Counted from the first letter of the stretch, positions 6,913-15,772 are shown. The stretch: DNA of 64,000 bases from Actibacterium sp. (GCA_016278325.1 JADQCB010000018.1:1-64000); one strand, 5' to 3'. Notes: generated by a model not told the origin, from the letters alone. Made by a program: numbers and translations.

Positions 6913-8001
6913 ATGGACCGTCGTTCATTCCTGAGGACATCGGCGCTTGGCGGCTCTGCCGCGGCCGCCACGACGCTTGCGGCGCCGGCCTATGCGCAGG
7001 GCAAGCGGACCCTGACCATGGTCACCACCTGGCCGCGCGGCCTGGCCGGGGTCTGGGATTCGGTGGAACGCGTGGCGAAGAATATCGCCGACGCCACCGA
7101 CGGCCAGATCATCGTCGAGCCCAAGGCGGCCGGTGAGCTGGTCGGCGCGCTGGAGGTGTTCGATGCGGTCACCGCCGGTCAGGCCGACATGTATCACGGC
7201 GCCGATTACTATTTCGTCGGCCAGCACCCGGCCTTTGCCTATTTCACCGCGGTGCCCTTCGGCATGACCGCGCCCGAGATCATGACCTGGTATTACGGCC
7301 AGGACGGCATGGCGCTGCATCACGAACTGGGCGAGATCTTCGGCCTGAAAAGCTATCTTGCCGGGCAGACCGGCGCGCAGGGCGGCGGCTGGTTCCGCGC
7401 CCCGGTGCAGTCGGCCGACGATTTCAAGGGGCTGAAGTTCCGCATGCCGGGCCTGGGGGGCGAAGCCTTGTCCAAGCTGGGCGCCTCGGTGCAGGTGATC
7501 CCCGGCGGCGAGATCTATCAGGCGCTGTCGACCGGTGCGCTGGACGCCACCGAATGGATCGGGCCCTGGTCCGACGAAAAGCTGGGCTTGCAGGAGGTCT
7601 GCGATTACTATTACCCGGCCGGTTTCCACGAGCCGGGCGCCGCCCTGTCGGTGGCCACGAACCTGTCGGTGTTCAACGAGCTGACACCCAGCCAGCAGCG
7701 TGCGATCGAGCTGTCCTGCGCCGATGCGCACCAGGCCAACTATGCCCAGTTCATCGCCAATAACGGCCCCGCCCTGAACCGCCTGAAGGCCGGCGGTGTT
7801 CAGGTCATGGAATTCTCGGACGATATCTGGAACGCCTTCGGCGCGGCCTCGGTCGAGCTGTTGAACGGCTATGCCAGCGATCCGACCTTCAAGAAGATCC
7901 ATGATTCGGCCCAGGCCTCGCTGCGGGCGTCGTCGGGCTGGCTTGCCGTCTCGGACAGCGCCTATTCCGCGCAGCGCAACCGCGTGCTGGCGTCGATGTA
8001 A
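6913..8001 (+). CDS. TRAP transporter solute-binding protein, TakP-like
   Basis: The 362-residue periplasmic binding protein of the DctP family starts with a twin-arginine signal (DRRSFLRTSALGG...APAYAQ, residues 2-29), then TLTMVTTWPRGLAGVWDSVE. The mature chain fits the alpha-keto-acid binding TakP group: YHGADYYFVGQHPAF, the binding-site region around residues 175-190 (FRMPGLGGEALSKLGA), and DATEWIGPWSDEKLGL. It captures a small carboxylate (probably a 2-oxo acid) for the membrane subunits downstream. Ribosome binding site GGGAGGA precedes the ATG. It diverges from the sensor kinase that probably controls it. A strong hairpin follows the gene. Confidence 0.88.
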   Translation: MDRRSFLRTSALGGSAAAATTLAAPAYAQGKRTLTMVTTWPRGLAGVWDSVERVAKNIADATDGQIIVEPKAAGELVGALEVFDAVTAGQADMYHGADYYFVGQHPAFAYFTAVPFGMTAPEIMTWYYGQDGMALHHELGEIFGLKSYLAGQTGAQGGGWFRAPVQSADDFKGLKFRMPGLGGEALSKLGASVQVIPGGEIYQALSTGALDATEWIGPWSDEKLGLQEVCDYYYPAGFHEPGAALSVATNLSVFNELTPSQQRAIELSCADAHQANYAQFIANNGPALNRLKAGGVQVMEFSDDIWNAFGAASVELLNGYASDPTFKKIHDSAQASLRASSGWLAVSDSAYSAQRNRVLASM

Positions 8002-8022
8002 GGCCGGAAAGGCATTCAAGGC

Positions 8023-8053
8023 GGCCGCGCGCGTTTTTTCGCGCGCGGCCTTT
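8023..8053 (+). terminator. Intercistronic hairpin after the first TRAP binding protein
   Basis: A perfect 11-bp GC stem (GGCCGCGCGCG, 8023-8033, with CGCGCGCGGCC, 8040-8050) closes a T6 loop and is followed by only three T residues. It lies between the binding-protein and permease genes. Such stems usually stabilise the upstream mRNA or terminate part of transcription, giving more binding protein than permease. Confidence 0.65.
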
Positions 8054-8073
8054 GCAGTTGAAGGACATGGCGG

Positions 8074-8967
8074 ATGCTCGACGCTCTGATCTGGGTGGCG
8101 CAGAATTTGGCGCTGGGGTTTTACAACATCTTGTATGCGCTGTCGCATCCCGGGCTTTGGGCCGACTGGTCCGACAATCAGGCCCTGATGCGGTTCATCT
8201 ATTACGGTGGCTCGAGCGAACTGTTCTTCGCGATGTTCGACATTTTCCTGGTGCTCACCATCGTCGGCATCTGGCGGCCGGCCGTCATGTGGGGTTGCGT
8301 GCGCGGGTTGGAAACCTTTGCCAACACGGTCGGGCGGACGGTCGCGTGGGTCGGGCTTCTGATGGTGCTGCAACAGGTGCTCGTGGTGTTCCTGCAATCC
8401 GTCTTCCGCCTCGGCAACCTGACCTTCGCGCCGTTCGGCATGGGGTTTACCGAGTCGGTGGGATGGTTTTCCGAGGAACTGAAGCTTTACAACGCGATGA
8501 TCGTGGCGCTTTGCGTCACCTACACCTTCGTGCAGGGCGGTCATGTGCGGGTTGACCTGATCTATTCGCCGATCCGCTTCCGCGCCAAGAAGGTCGTGGA
8601 CATGTTCGGATCGCTGTTCTTCATGCTCCCCTCGGCGATCCTGACCTGGCTATACGCTTGGTTCTTTATGTGGCGTCACCTTCTGACGCCCAAGGTTTCC
8701 GCCTCGGACAAACTGGACTTGATGTTGCGCAAGGCGACATTGCTGCGCTGGAACGTCGAGACGATCGGCTTTTCGCCGAACGGGTTCAACGGATATTTCC
8801 TGTTCAAGATCCTGATCGTGGCCTTCACGGCACTGGTCATGCTTCAGGCGGTCGCGTTCTTCTATCGCTCGCTCCTGGAATTCCGCGAAGGCGAGGCGAG
8901 CGCCAACAAATATCTCGACCGCGATACGCTGGGCGCGGGTGAAGAAGCCTACGAAGGCACGCACTAG
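8074..8967 (+). CDS. TRAP transporter small permease subunit (enlarged DctQ/TakQ)
   Basis: The 297-residue membrane protein corresponds to the small (DctQ) subunit, usually about 160-220 residues. Four to six hydrophobic segments are visible, near residues 50-70, 90-115, 145-165, 175-200 and 240-265. A long loop lies between the last two (TPKVSASDKLDLMLRKATLL). A short GAAGGA ribosome binding site precedes the ATG. It sits between the binding protein and large permease genes. The extra length goes with an equally enlarged large subunit, a trait of the TakQM-type branch. Confidence 0.85.
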   Translation: MLDALIWVAQNLALGFYNILYALSHPGLWADWSDNQALMRFIYYGGSSELFFAMFDIFLVLTIVGIWRPAVMWGCVRGLETFANTVGRTVAWVGLLMVLQQVLVVFLQSVFRLGNLTFAPFGMGFTESVGWFSEELKLYNAMIVALCVTYTFVQGGHVRVDLIYSPIRFRAKKVVDMFGSLFFMLPSAILTWLYAWFFMWRHLLTPKVSASDKLDLMLRKATLLRWNVETIGFSPNGFNGYFLFKILIVAFTALVMLQAVAFFYRSLLEFREGEASANKYLDRDTLGAGEEAYEGTH

Positions 8968-8980
8968 GGGACAGGAAATC

Positions 8981-11341
8981 ATGCTTTTCGGACTTGATGG
9001 CGTCGAAATCGGCCTGATCATCGTATTGCTGTGCCTTTTCTCGGGCATTCTGTCGGGCTTTCCGGTGGCCTTCGCCATTGCCGGGGCCGGGGTGATCTCG
9101 TTCGCGATCATCGCGGTTCTGGATGCGCAGGGGGTGTTGGTTCACCAGGCGATCGACACGACGTCGCAAGCCTATCAGAACCTGCTGAATTCCGGCATCG
9201 CGCGGGACAAGATATCGGTGTTCAAGTATCCCGACCTGCCGCGCGTGGCGCAAAGCGTGTTCGAGCGCGGCTGGGAAGAGGCGGTCAACCGCAACCTGTC
9301 CTTCGTGGTCAACCGGATGAACGACCGCGTGTTTGCCGGCCAGTCGATCGAGACGCTGCTGGCGGTCTTGATGTTCGTGATGATGGGCATCACGCTGGAG
9401 CGTTCGAAGATTGCCAACGACCTGCTGACCACGATGGCGCGCATCTTCGGGCCGCTGCCCGGCGGGCTGGCCGTGTCGGTCGTGGTGGTGGGCGCGTTCC
9501 TGGCCGCCTCCACCGGGATCGTCGGGGCGACCGTGGTCACGATGGGCCTGCTCTCACTGCCCACCATGCTGCGCAACAAGTATTCGCCGGAACTGGCCAC
9601 CGGCGTGATCGCGGCCTCGGGCACTTTGGGGCAGATCATTCCGCCCTCGATCGTGATCGTGCTTCTGGGGACGCTGGCGGGCGATCTCTATGCCACGGCG
9701 CAGGAGGCCCGGGCGCAGGCGGTCGGCTGCACCGATGCGCTGACCTACCTGGGCGAGCCGGCGGTCGTATCGGTCGGGACGCTGTTCCAGGCGGCGATGC
9801 TTCCGGGGATCCTGCTGGCGCTGCTCTATGCAACTTACGCCTTCGGCTATGCGCTGGTCCGCCCGTCCAAGGCGCCGCCGGTCCGGGGCGGGGATGTGTC
9901 CGGCGGACCGGTCGGGACACGCAATTCGACGATGACCTGGTTCCTGGTGGTCCCGGCGGTGCTGATACTGGGGTCGGTTGCGCTGGGCATGACCGGTGTC
10001 ATCGGCAGCCAGTCGACCCGGGTCGACTATTTCACCGACGCGACCGGCCAGGATACCGGGCTGCGAACCAACGTGTCCGAGCAGTGCAAGGCCGCGATGA
10101 TCGACCTGCACGGACAGGCGGCCTGGGACCGCGCCGTGGCGCAGCAGGCGGCGGTCGATCAGGGCGGCGGCGAACAGGAGGCACAGCGCCGTACGGACGC
10201 GCAGATGGAGCAGGCCCGCGACCGGGCGATCGCGACGGCGCCCCCCCTGGGGACCGGGGTCAGCATCCTGATGCTGGGCCTGGCGCTGACGCTGGCAGCG
10301 GCGCGCGGCGTTGCCCCGCTGGCCGATCCGCGGCCGCTGCTGATCGGGGCCGGCGGCGTGGCCCTGGGGGTGGTGTTCGACATTCTGTTCATCGGTCCGA
10401 CGACGACCCCGGGGCAGACGGTGCTGATCCTTCTTCTGCCCTTTGCCCTGGGGCTTTATGGATGCCGCACCGCTGCGGCGCGGCTGGCCTCGAACGAATT
10501 GATCCGCGTGGTGTTCCCGCCGCTCGTTCTGATCGTGGCGGTGCTGGGCTCGATCCTGGGCGGCATCACCAACCCGACGCCCGCCGCGGCGCTGGGCGCG
10601 GGCGGCGCGATCATGCTGGCCGCGTTCCGCAAGCTGCAGGAAAACGGGCATAGCGGGCGGACCATCATCGCCGCCTCCTTTGCCATCGTGATCATGATCC
10701 TGATCGGGGCGAATTTCGACCTTCGGATGGAACGCGACAATGTCGCCTTCGAGGACTGGGTCGCCTATCTGATCGCCTTCGCCGCCTTCTATTACGCGGT
10801 TTTCGGGTTGTTGTTCAGCTGCTGGGTTCTGCTGCGGGGCGGGGTCTTGACCCCGGTGGTGCGCGAGACCGCGAAGGTCACGTCCATGGTCTTCACCATC
10901 CTGGTGGGCTCGCAGCTTCTGAACCTGGTGGTGATTTCCTTCGGGGGCGAGGATTACATCCAGCAATTCCTGCGCAGCTTCGAGAACGAGCACAAGGTGT
11001 TCCTGCTGGTGATGCTGGTGCTGTTCGTGCTGGGCTTCGTTCTGGATTTCCTGGAAATCATCTATATCGTCGTGCCGATCGTCGGGCCGGTCATCTATGG
11101 CGGCGAGTTCGACCCGAAATGGGTGACGATCATGATCGCGGTCAACCTGCAAACCAGCTTCCTGACACCGCCATTCGGCTTCGCACTGTTCTACCTGCGC
11201 GGTGTCGCGCCGCCCGAGGTGACAACCGGACAGATATATCGCGGCATCATTCCGTTCGTGCTGATCCAGGTGGCGGGCCTTGCCCTGCTCTGGTTCGTCC
11301 CGTCGATCGTGACGATCGTGCCCAGCCTGATCCCGAATTGA
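8981..11341 (+). CDS. TRAP transporter large permease subunit (enlarged DctM/TakM)
   Basis: The 786-residue protein is nearly twice the usual DctM length of about 430. It has the family's core: FSGILSGFPVAFAIAG (TM1), LEAS-like APFLAASTGIVGATVV, GTLGQIIPPSIVIVLLG, GGITNPTPAAALGAGGA and the C-terminal PPFGFALFYLRGVAP. Two insertions account for the size: about residues 45-105 (soluble, QAIDTTSQAYQNLL...) and about 300-520 (extra helices plus a charged segment rich in Q, A and E). The start at 8981 follows GACAGGAAATC; an upstream in-frame ATG at 8939 lies inside the preceding gene and is rejected. It forms the ion-coupled channel with the small subunit. Confidence 0.88.
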   Translation: MLFGLDGVEIGLIIVLLCLFSGILSGFPVAFAIAGAGVISFAIIAVLDAQGVLVHQAIDTTSQAYQNLLNSGIARDKISVFKYPDLPRVAQSVFERGWEEAVNRNLSFVVNRMNDRVFAGQSIETLLAVLMFVMMGITLERSKIANDLLTTMARIFGPLPGGLAVSVVVVGAFLAASTGIVGATVVTMGLLSLPTMLRNKYSPELATGVIAASGTLGQIIPPSIVIVLLGTLAGDLYATAQEARAQAVGCTDALTYLGEPAVVSVGTLFQAAMLPGILLALLYATYAFGYALVRPSKAPPVRGGDVSGGPVGTRNSTMTWFLVVPAVLILGSVALGMTGVIGSQSTRVDYFTDATGQDTGLRTNVSEQCKAAMIDLHGQAAWDRAVAQQAAVDQGGGEQEAQRRTDAQMEQARDRAIATAPPLGTGVSILMLGLALTLAAARGVAPLADPRPLLIGAGGVALGVVFDILFIGPTTTPGQTVLILLLPFALGLYGCRTAAARLASNELIRVVFPPLVLIVAVLGSILGGITNPTPAAALGAGGAIMLAAFRKLQENGHSGRTIIAASFAIVIMILIGANFDLRMERDNVAFEDWVAYLIAFAAFYYAVFGLLFSCWVLLRGGVLTPVVRETAKVTSMVFTILVGSQLLNLVVISFGGEDYIQQFLRSFENEHKVFLLVMLVLFVLGFVLDFLEIIYIVVPIVGPVIYGGEFDPKWVTIMIAVNLQTSFLTPPFGFALFYLRGVAPPEVTTGQIYRGIIPFVLIQVAGLALLWFVPSIVTIVPSLIPN

Positions 11342-11404
11342 CCGCACTGCCGGGCCTGACCTGATTGCGCGGGGCCTTGCGCCCCCGCATTCCATCTTCG
11401 GAAA

Positions 11405-11423
11405 GCCGGCGCAATGCGCCGGC
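11405..11423. terminator. Hairpin between convergent TRAP and marR genes
   Basis: GCCGGCGC (11405-11412) pairs perfectly with GCGCCGGC (11416-11423) over a 3-nt loop, between the 3' ends of two convergent genes. There is no T-run on either side, so termination is possible but unproven. Confidence 0.35.
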
Positions 11424-11445
11424 GGCACATCGCGGTTGCGCGGTC

Positions 11446-11904
11446 TCAGTCGCTGCCGGGCATGGCCCCGCTGCGCGGGCTGCGGCTGGCAATCAGTTTT
11501 TCCATCAATTCGAGAAACCGGGCGCGCTCTGACCGGTCCAGCCCGGCAAGGATCTCGCCTTGCAGGTCGCGGACGATCGGCGTCACGCTCGAAAGAACCT
11601 TTTGCCCGGTCTCGGTCAGGTGCAACTGGCGCGCGCGCCGGTCGCGTTTGCTGACGCTGCGCCGGACAAGGCCCTTCGCCTCCAACCGGTCCAGCACGCC
11701 GCCGATCGTTACCCGGTCATAGGCGATCGTTCCGGCAAGCGTGGCCTGATCGATCCCGGGCGTAGCCTCGATCCCGGTCAGGGCGGCGAATTGCACCGGC
11801 GTGAGATCGAAGCCTTCGCGGGCCATGCGTTCGGCGAAGACCGCAAGCGAGATCTGATTCAGCCGACGGATCATGTGCCCGGCCATCTTGTGGATCTCGT
11901 TCAA
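11446..11904 (-). CDS. MarR-family regulator of the gentisate operon
   Basis: The 152-residue protein is a MarR-type winged-helix repressor. Residues about 30-105 hold the DNA-binding domain (TPVQFAALTGIEATPGIDQA..LAGTIAYDRVTIGGVLDRLEAKGLVRR) with the wing SKRDRRARQL. It is divergent from gentisate 1,2-dioxygenase, and two AAGTATAC repeats overlap the operon's promoter (11957-11985). A role as ligand-released repressor is likely; an aromatic acid such as gentisate or 3-hydroxybenzoate is the probable ligand, by inference. Confidence 0.9.
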   Translation of the reverse strand: MNEIHKMAGHMIRRLNQISLAVFAERMAREGFDLTPVQFAALTGIEATPGIDQATLAGTIAYDRVTIGGVLDRLEAKGLVRRSVSKRDRRARQLHLTETGQKVLSSVTPIVRDLQGEILAGLDRSERARFLELMEKLIASRSPRSGAMPGSD

Positions 11905-11956
11905 ATGCGCCTCCCGGTTCTGCGGTCCGGCGCAAGGATAGGATCCGTGACGGGAA

Positions 11957-11997
11957 TTGACAAGTATACTAATGATAAGTATACGTCATAATTATCA
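11957..11997 (+). promoter_or_regulatory. Gentisate-operon promoter with overlapping MarR operator repeats
   Basis: TTGACA (11957-11962) and TATACG (11980-11985) are exactly 17 nt apart and match the sigma-70 consensus well. Two copies of AAGTATAC (11962-11969 and 11977-11984), 15 nt apart, overlap both boxes. A longer inverted repeat TGATAA/TTATCA (11974-11979, 11992-11997) covers the start region. A repressor bound here would block the polymerase. The divergent MarR gene 53 nt away is the obvious candidate. Confidence 0.65.
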
Positions 11998-12031
11998 CGG
12001 GGAATCGACACCCGGAAAATGGGAGAGAGAC

Positions 12032-13072
12032 ATGGCCGAACAACTCGGAACGCTGGAGGAGCTCCCGCAGGACTATCGCGAGGCGATGACCGCGGCGGGG
12101 GTTGCCCCGCTTTGGCCGATGATGCGAAACGTGCTGCCGCATGGCGCGCCGAACCCGGTGACTCGGCCGGGCCACTGGTCGTTTCCGGCGCTGCGCCCGT
12201 TGCTGCTGCGCGCGGGCGAACTGACCCCGGTGGAAAAGGCCGAGCGCCGGGTGCTGGTCCTGTCGGACCCGGGCCGGGGTCCGGGCGCGATGCAGGCCAC
12301 GGCGTCGATCTATCTGGGGATGCAGCTGCTTCTGCCCGGCGAAACCGCGCCGGCGCATGTGCACACGCCCTCGGCCGTGCGGATCATCGTCGAGGGCAAG
12401 GGTGGCTACACGGTTGTCGACGGAGAGAAATTGCCGATGGAAGAGGGCGACCTGGTGCTCACCCCCGGCGGCGAGTGGCACGACCACGGCCATGAGGGCG
12501 AAGAGCCGGTGATCTGGCTCGATGCGCTGGATCTTCCGCTTTTCGTCTATCTCGAAGGTTCCTACGCCAAGGAAGGTCCGCTTCAGGCACAGCGCAACCG
12601 GCCCGATGCCAGCCAGGTGGAATACCTGTCGTCCGGCCTTGCGCCGGCGCGTCGCCACAATGTCACCCCGCGCCGCTATCCGATGATGCGCTACCCCTGG
12701 GTGCGGACCGAGGCGGCGCTGCGCGAGGTGGTGAAATACGGCGATGCCGGCATGGCCGAACTGGATTACATCAACCCCGAGACCGGGGCCGACGTCTTGC
12801 CGACGATGGGCTTTACCGCGATGATGCTGACCGCCGGGCAGAAGGCCGCGCCGCCGCTGCGCTCCTGCTCTTCAGCGTTTCACGTCATCCGCGGCACCGG
12901 CCGGACCATCATCAACGGCCAGGCCGTGGAATGGGGGCCGAAAGACACCTTCACCGCCCCGGTTTTCGCCGAAATCACCCACCATGCCGACGACGCAGAC
13001 GCATTCCTGGTGCGCATCCACGACCGCCCGCTTCAGGAAAAACTCGGCTATTACGAGGAACGCCAGCGATGA
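12032..13072 (+). CDS. Gentisate 1,2-dioxygenase
   Basis: The 346-residue bicupin Fe(II) enzyme cleaves gentisate (2,5-dihydroxybenzoate) to maleylpyruvate. The N-terminal cupin carries the metal-binding histidines H109 and H111 (APAHVHTPSAVRIIVEGKGG) and H150/H152 (GGEWHDHGHE). The second cupin lies around residues 265-330. The start follows GGGAGAGAGAC; an upstream in-frame codon at 11957 is inside the promoter and is rejected. It heads an operon in which each gene overlaps the next by a few bases, giving a complete route from 3-hydroxybenzoate to fumarate and pyruvate. Confidence 0.94.
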   Translation: MAEQLGTLEELPQDYREAMTAAGVAPLWPMMRNVLPHGAPNPVTRPGHWSFPALRPLLLRAGELTPVEKAERRVLVLSDPGRGPGAMQATASIYLGMQLLLPGETAPAHVHTPSAVRIIVEGKGGYTVVDGEKLPMEEGDLVLTPGGEWHDHGHEGEEPVIWLDALDLPLFVYLEGSYAKEGPLQAQRNRPDASQVEYLSSGLAPARRHNVTPRRYPMMRYPWVRTEAALREVVKYGDAGMAELDYINPETGADVLPTMGFTAMMLTAGQKAAPPLRSCSSAFHVIRGTGRTIINGQAVEWGPKDTFTAPVFAEITHHADDADAFLVRIHDRPLQEKLGYYEERQR

Positions 13073-13767
13073 CCGACTATCTGTTCGACGCCCCCGAGGT
13101 GAAATCCATTCCGGTGACCGGAGCGACGGCGGAATATCCCGTCGGGCGCATCTTCTGCGTCGGGCGCAACTATGCCGCCCATGCCGCCGAGATGGGCGCC
13201 GAGGTGGACCGCGATGCGCCCTGGTATTTCACCAAGTCGCCCTCGGCCGCCACGCCAAGCGGCGCGATCGTGCCCTATCCCCCGGGCACCGCGAATTTCC
13301 ATTACGAAATGGAACTGGTCGTCGCCATCGGCGCCCCGGTGTTCCGCGCCGATCGCGCCGCGGCAAAGGCCGCGATCTTCGGCTATGGCTGCGGGCTGGA
13401 CATGACGCGCCGCGACCTTCAGCAGGTCGGCAAGGATAATCGCCGGCCCTGGGACCTGGGCAAGGATGTCGAGAACTCGGCCGTTTTCGCGGCACTGACC
13501 CGCGCGACGGATTTCGGCGATCCCGGACCGCAGCGTATCCACCTGGAAGTGAACGGCGATCTGCGCCAGGACGCCACGCTGGACGATCTGATCTGGAAGG
13601 TGGACGAGGTGGTCAGCCACCTGTCGAACTATTACCACCTTCGCCCCGGTGACCTGATCATGACCGGCACGCCGGCCGGGGTCGGCGCGGTGGTCCCCGG
13701 CGACGTGATTACCGGGGGCATCGACGGGCTGGCGCCGATCGCACTGACCCTGACGGATCCGGAATGA
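13069..13767 (+). CDS. Fumarylpyruvate hydrolase (FAH family)
   Basis: The 232-residue enzyme belongs to the fumarylacetoacetase-like hydrolases. It shows the fold's hallmark YPVGRIFCVGRNYAAHAAEM, the metal ligands within HYEMELVVAIG, GYGCGLDMTRRDLQ and the C-terminal PGDLIMTGTPAGVGAV. In this operon it should split fumarylpyruvate into fumarate and pyruvate, the last step of the gentisate route. Its ATG overlaps the TGA of the dioxygenase gene, and its own stop overlaps the isomerase start. The ATG at 13069 is used because upstream sequence in this frame belongs to the dioxygenase region. Confidence 0.9.
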   Translation: MTDYLFDAPEVKSIPVTGATAEYPVGRIFCVGRNYAAHAAEMGAEVDRDAPWYFTKSPSAATPSGAIVPYPPGTANFHYEMELVVAIGAPVFRADRAAAKAAIFGYGCGLDMTRRDLQQVGKDNRRPWDLGKDVENSAVFAALTRATDFGDPGPQRIHLEVNGDLRQDATLDDLIWKVDEVVSHLSNYYHLRPGDLIMTGTPAGVGAVVPGDVITGGIDGLAPIALTLTDPE

Positions 13768-14438
13768 TGCGCTTTCACGGGTATTTCCGCAGCTCCTCGT
13801 CCTATCGCTGCCGGATCGCCTTCAACCTGAAGGGGCTCGTGCCCGATTTCGTGCCGGTGCATCTTGTGAAGGATGGCGGGCAGCAGAAGACGCCGGAGTA
13901 TCGCGCGCTGAACCCGCAGGGCCTGGTCCCCGCGCTGGAGGTGGACGGCGAGGTTCTGACCCAGTCGCCGGCGATCCTGGAGTGGCTGGAGGAAACCCAT
14001 CCCGAACCGCCCCTGTTGCCTGCCGACCCGATGGCGCGCGCCCATGTGCGGGCCTTCTGCCAGATCATCGCCTGCGAGATTCACCCGCTTCAGAACCTGC
14101 GCGTGCTGCAATACCTGCGCGGCGAATACGGGCAGGACCAGGACGGGGTCGAGCGCTGGTGCCAGCGCTGGATCGGCGACGGCCTGGCCGCATGCGAGGC
14201 GCTGTTGGAAAAGCGCAATGGCGGGCGCGCCTTCTGCTTCGGCGAAACCCCGGGGATGGCCGACATCTATCTCGTGCCGCAGGTGTTTTCGGCGGCGCGG
14301 TTCAATGTGGACCTGTCGGCAATGCCGATCGTCCGGCGCATCGCGCGAAGCAGCGACTCGGTGCCGGCCATTGCCGACGCGCACCCGTCGAAACAGCCCG
14401 ACGCCGACCAGGCGCCGGCACGCAGGAGACAGACATGA
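13764..14438 (+). CDS. Maleylpyruvate isomerase (zeta-class GST)
   Basis: The 224-residue glutathione-S-transferase-like protein opens with HGYFRSSSSYRCRIAFNLKG, the SSx(S/C)xRVRIAL-type motif of zeta-class maleylacetoacetate/maleylpyruvate isomerases. The QSPAILEWLEETHPEPPLLP glutathione-site block and an alpha-helical C-terminal domain follow. In a gentisate operon it converts maleylpyruvate to fumarylpyruvate using glutathione. ATGATG at 13764 allows either of two starts. The stop overlaps the next gene by 4 bp. The last 20 residues are polar and lack the usual ending, which may be a lineage trait. Confidence 0.9.
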   Translation: MMRFHGYFRSSSSYRCRIAFNLKGLVPDFVPVHLVKDGGQQKTPEYRALNPQGLVPALEVDGEVLTQSPAILEWLEETHPEPPLLPADPMARAHVRAFCQIIACEIHPLQNLRVLQYLRGEYGQDQDGVERWCQRWIGDGLAACEALLEKRNGGRAFCFGETPGMADIYLVPQVFSAARFNVDLSAMPIVRRIARSSDSVPAIADAHPSKQPDADQAPARRRQT

Positions 14439-15646
14439 GCGACGAAATCATCATTGCCGGAGGCGGGATCGGCGGGCTGGCCGCGGCCATTGGCCTGGCA
14501 CAGAAGGGACAGCGCTGCATCGTGCTGGAAAGGGCCGCCCGGCTGGGCGAGATCGGCGCCGGCATCCAGCTTGGCCCCAACGCGTTTCATGCCTTCGATT
14601 GCCTGGGTGTCGGCGACGCCGCGCGGGGCATGGCCGTCTATATCGACAATCTTCGGCTCATGGATGCGGTTTCGGGTGACGAGATCACCCGGATCCCGCT
14701 GGATGACGCCTTTCGCAGGCGGTTCCGCAACCCCTATGCCGTGATCCACCGGGGCGATCTGCATGGCGTGTTCCTCAAGGCATGTGCCGATCACGATCTG
14801 GTCGAATTGCGAACCAGCAGCGAGGTCGTCGATTACGTTCAGGATCCGGGCGCGGTGACGGCCATCCTGGCCGACGGATCGCGCGTGACCGGCCGGGCGC
14901 TGATCGGCGCCGACGGGTTGTGGTCGAACATCCGCCGGCGGCTGGTGGGCGACGGGGCGCCGCGGGTTTCGGGCCATACCACCTATCGAAGCGTGATCCC
15001 GACCGAGGAAATGCCAGAAGATCTGCGCTGGAACGCGGCCACGCTGTGGGCCGGGCCGAAATGCCACATCGTCCATTACCCCTTGTCCGGGTGGAAATTG
15101 TTCAACCTGGTCGTCACCTATCACAGCGACGCGCCGGAGCCCGTGGCGGGCAAGCCCGTCGGCCATGACGAGGTGCGCCGCGGATTCGAGCATGTGAACC
15201 CCGTCGCCCGACAGATCATCGAAAAGGGCAAGGACTGGAAGCTGTGGGTGTTGTGCGATCGTGACCCGGTGGCGAACTGGGTCGACGGCCGCGTTGCGCT
15301 GCTTGGCGATGCGGCACATCCGATGCTGCAATATTTTGCGCAGGGCGCCTGCATGGCGATGGAGGATGCGGTCTGTCTGGCATCCGAGATCGAGACCGGC
15401 CCGGACGACATGGAACGCGCGCTGACCCGCTACAACGCCCGGCGCAAGCTGCGCACCGCGCGGGTGCAGCTGCAAAGCCGCGAGATCGGCGAGCATGTCT
15501 ATCACCCCGCCGGCGCCCATGCCGAACTGCGCAATGCGGTGATGCGCGCCAGATCGCCCGAGGAATGGTACGACGTGATCGATTGGCTCTATGGCTCGAC
15601 CGGGCTGGAAGGCGCGGTTTCGGCCGAAACCCGTGCGCCGGGCTGA
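14435..15646 (+). CDS. 3-Hydroxybenzoate 6-monooxygenase (FAD-dependent)
   Basis: The 403-residue flavoprotein aromatic hydroxylase has the GxGxxG dinucleotide fold at residues 5-17 (IIIAGGGIGGLAAA), E33 at the ribose position, the DG motif region near residue 165 (ALIGADGLWSNIR) and the second FAD motif VALLGDAAHPMLQYFAQGAC. It resembles salicylate and 3-hydroxybenzoate hydroxylases. Downstream of gentisate dioxygenase the most consistent substrate is 3-hydroxybenzoate, hydroxylated para to give gentisate with NADH and oxygen. Salicylate 5-hydroxylation is excluded, since that uses a Rieske system. It ends the operon. Confidence 0.85.
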   Translation: MSDEIIIAGGGIGGLAAAIGLAQKGQRCIVLERAARLGEIGAGIQLGPNAFHAFDCLGVGDAARGMAVYIDNLRLMDAVSGDEITRIPLDDAFRRRFRNPYAVIHRGDLHGVFLKACADHDLVELRTSSEVVDYVQDPGAVTAILADGSRVTGRALIGADGLWSNIRRRLVGDGAPRVSGHTTYRSVIPTEEMPEDLRWNAATLWAGPKCHIVHYPLSGWKLFNLVVTYHSDAPEPVAGKPVGHDEVRRGFEHVNPVARQIIEKGKDWKLWVLCDRDPVANWVDGRVALLGDAAHPMLQYFAQGACMAMEDAVCLASEIETGPDDMERALTRYNARRKLRTARVQLQSREIGEHVYHPAGAHAELRNAVMRARSPEEWYDVIDWLYGSTGLEGAVSAETRAPG

Positions 15647-15674
15647 GGCGAAATGGCGCATTTCAAAAACCGTA

Positions 15675-15705
15675 TTGACTGCAATGGTTATGCCTCATAA
15701 CCATT
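15675..15705 (+). promoter_or_regulatory. Promoter and operator of the hydroxycinnamate TRAP operon
   Basis: A TTGACT box (15675-15680) is followed by a perfect 10-bp inverted repeat, AATGGTTATG (15683-15692) and CATAACCATT (15696-15705). Its core GTTAT-N5-ATAAC (15687-15701) recurs at 18832-18846 before the enzyme genes of the same cluster, so both are probably bound by the MarR protein at 19672-20148. The exact -10 is unclear. Confidence 0.7.
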
Positions 15706-15772
15706 CGACATGGCCATGGCGTAGACAAGAACGCGCCGGACCCGACAGCACGTCCCTGGGAGGAGACAGCAG

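Noticed and set aside
9554-11428. Long minus-strand frame opposite the enlarged TRAP permease
   Set aside because: The plus-strand product has membrane helices and DctM motifs; the opposite frame is low-complexity and rich in Arg, Gln and His.
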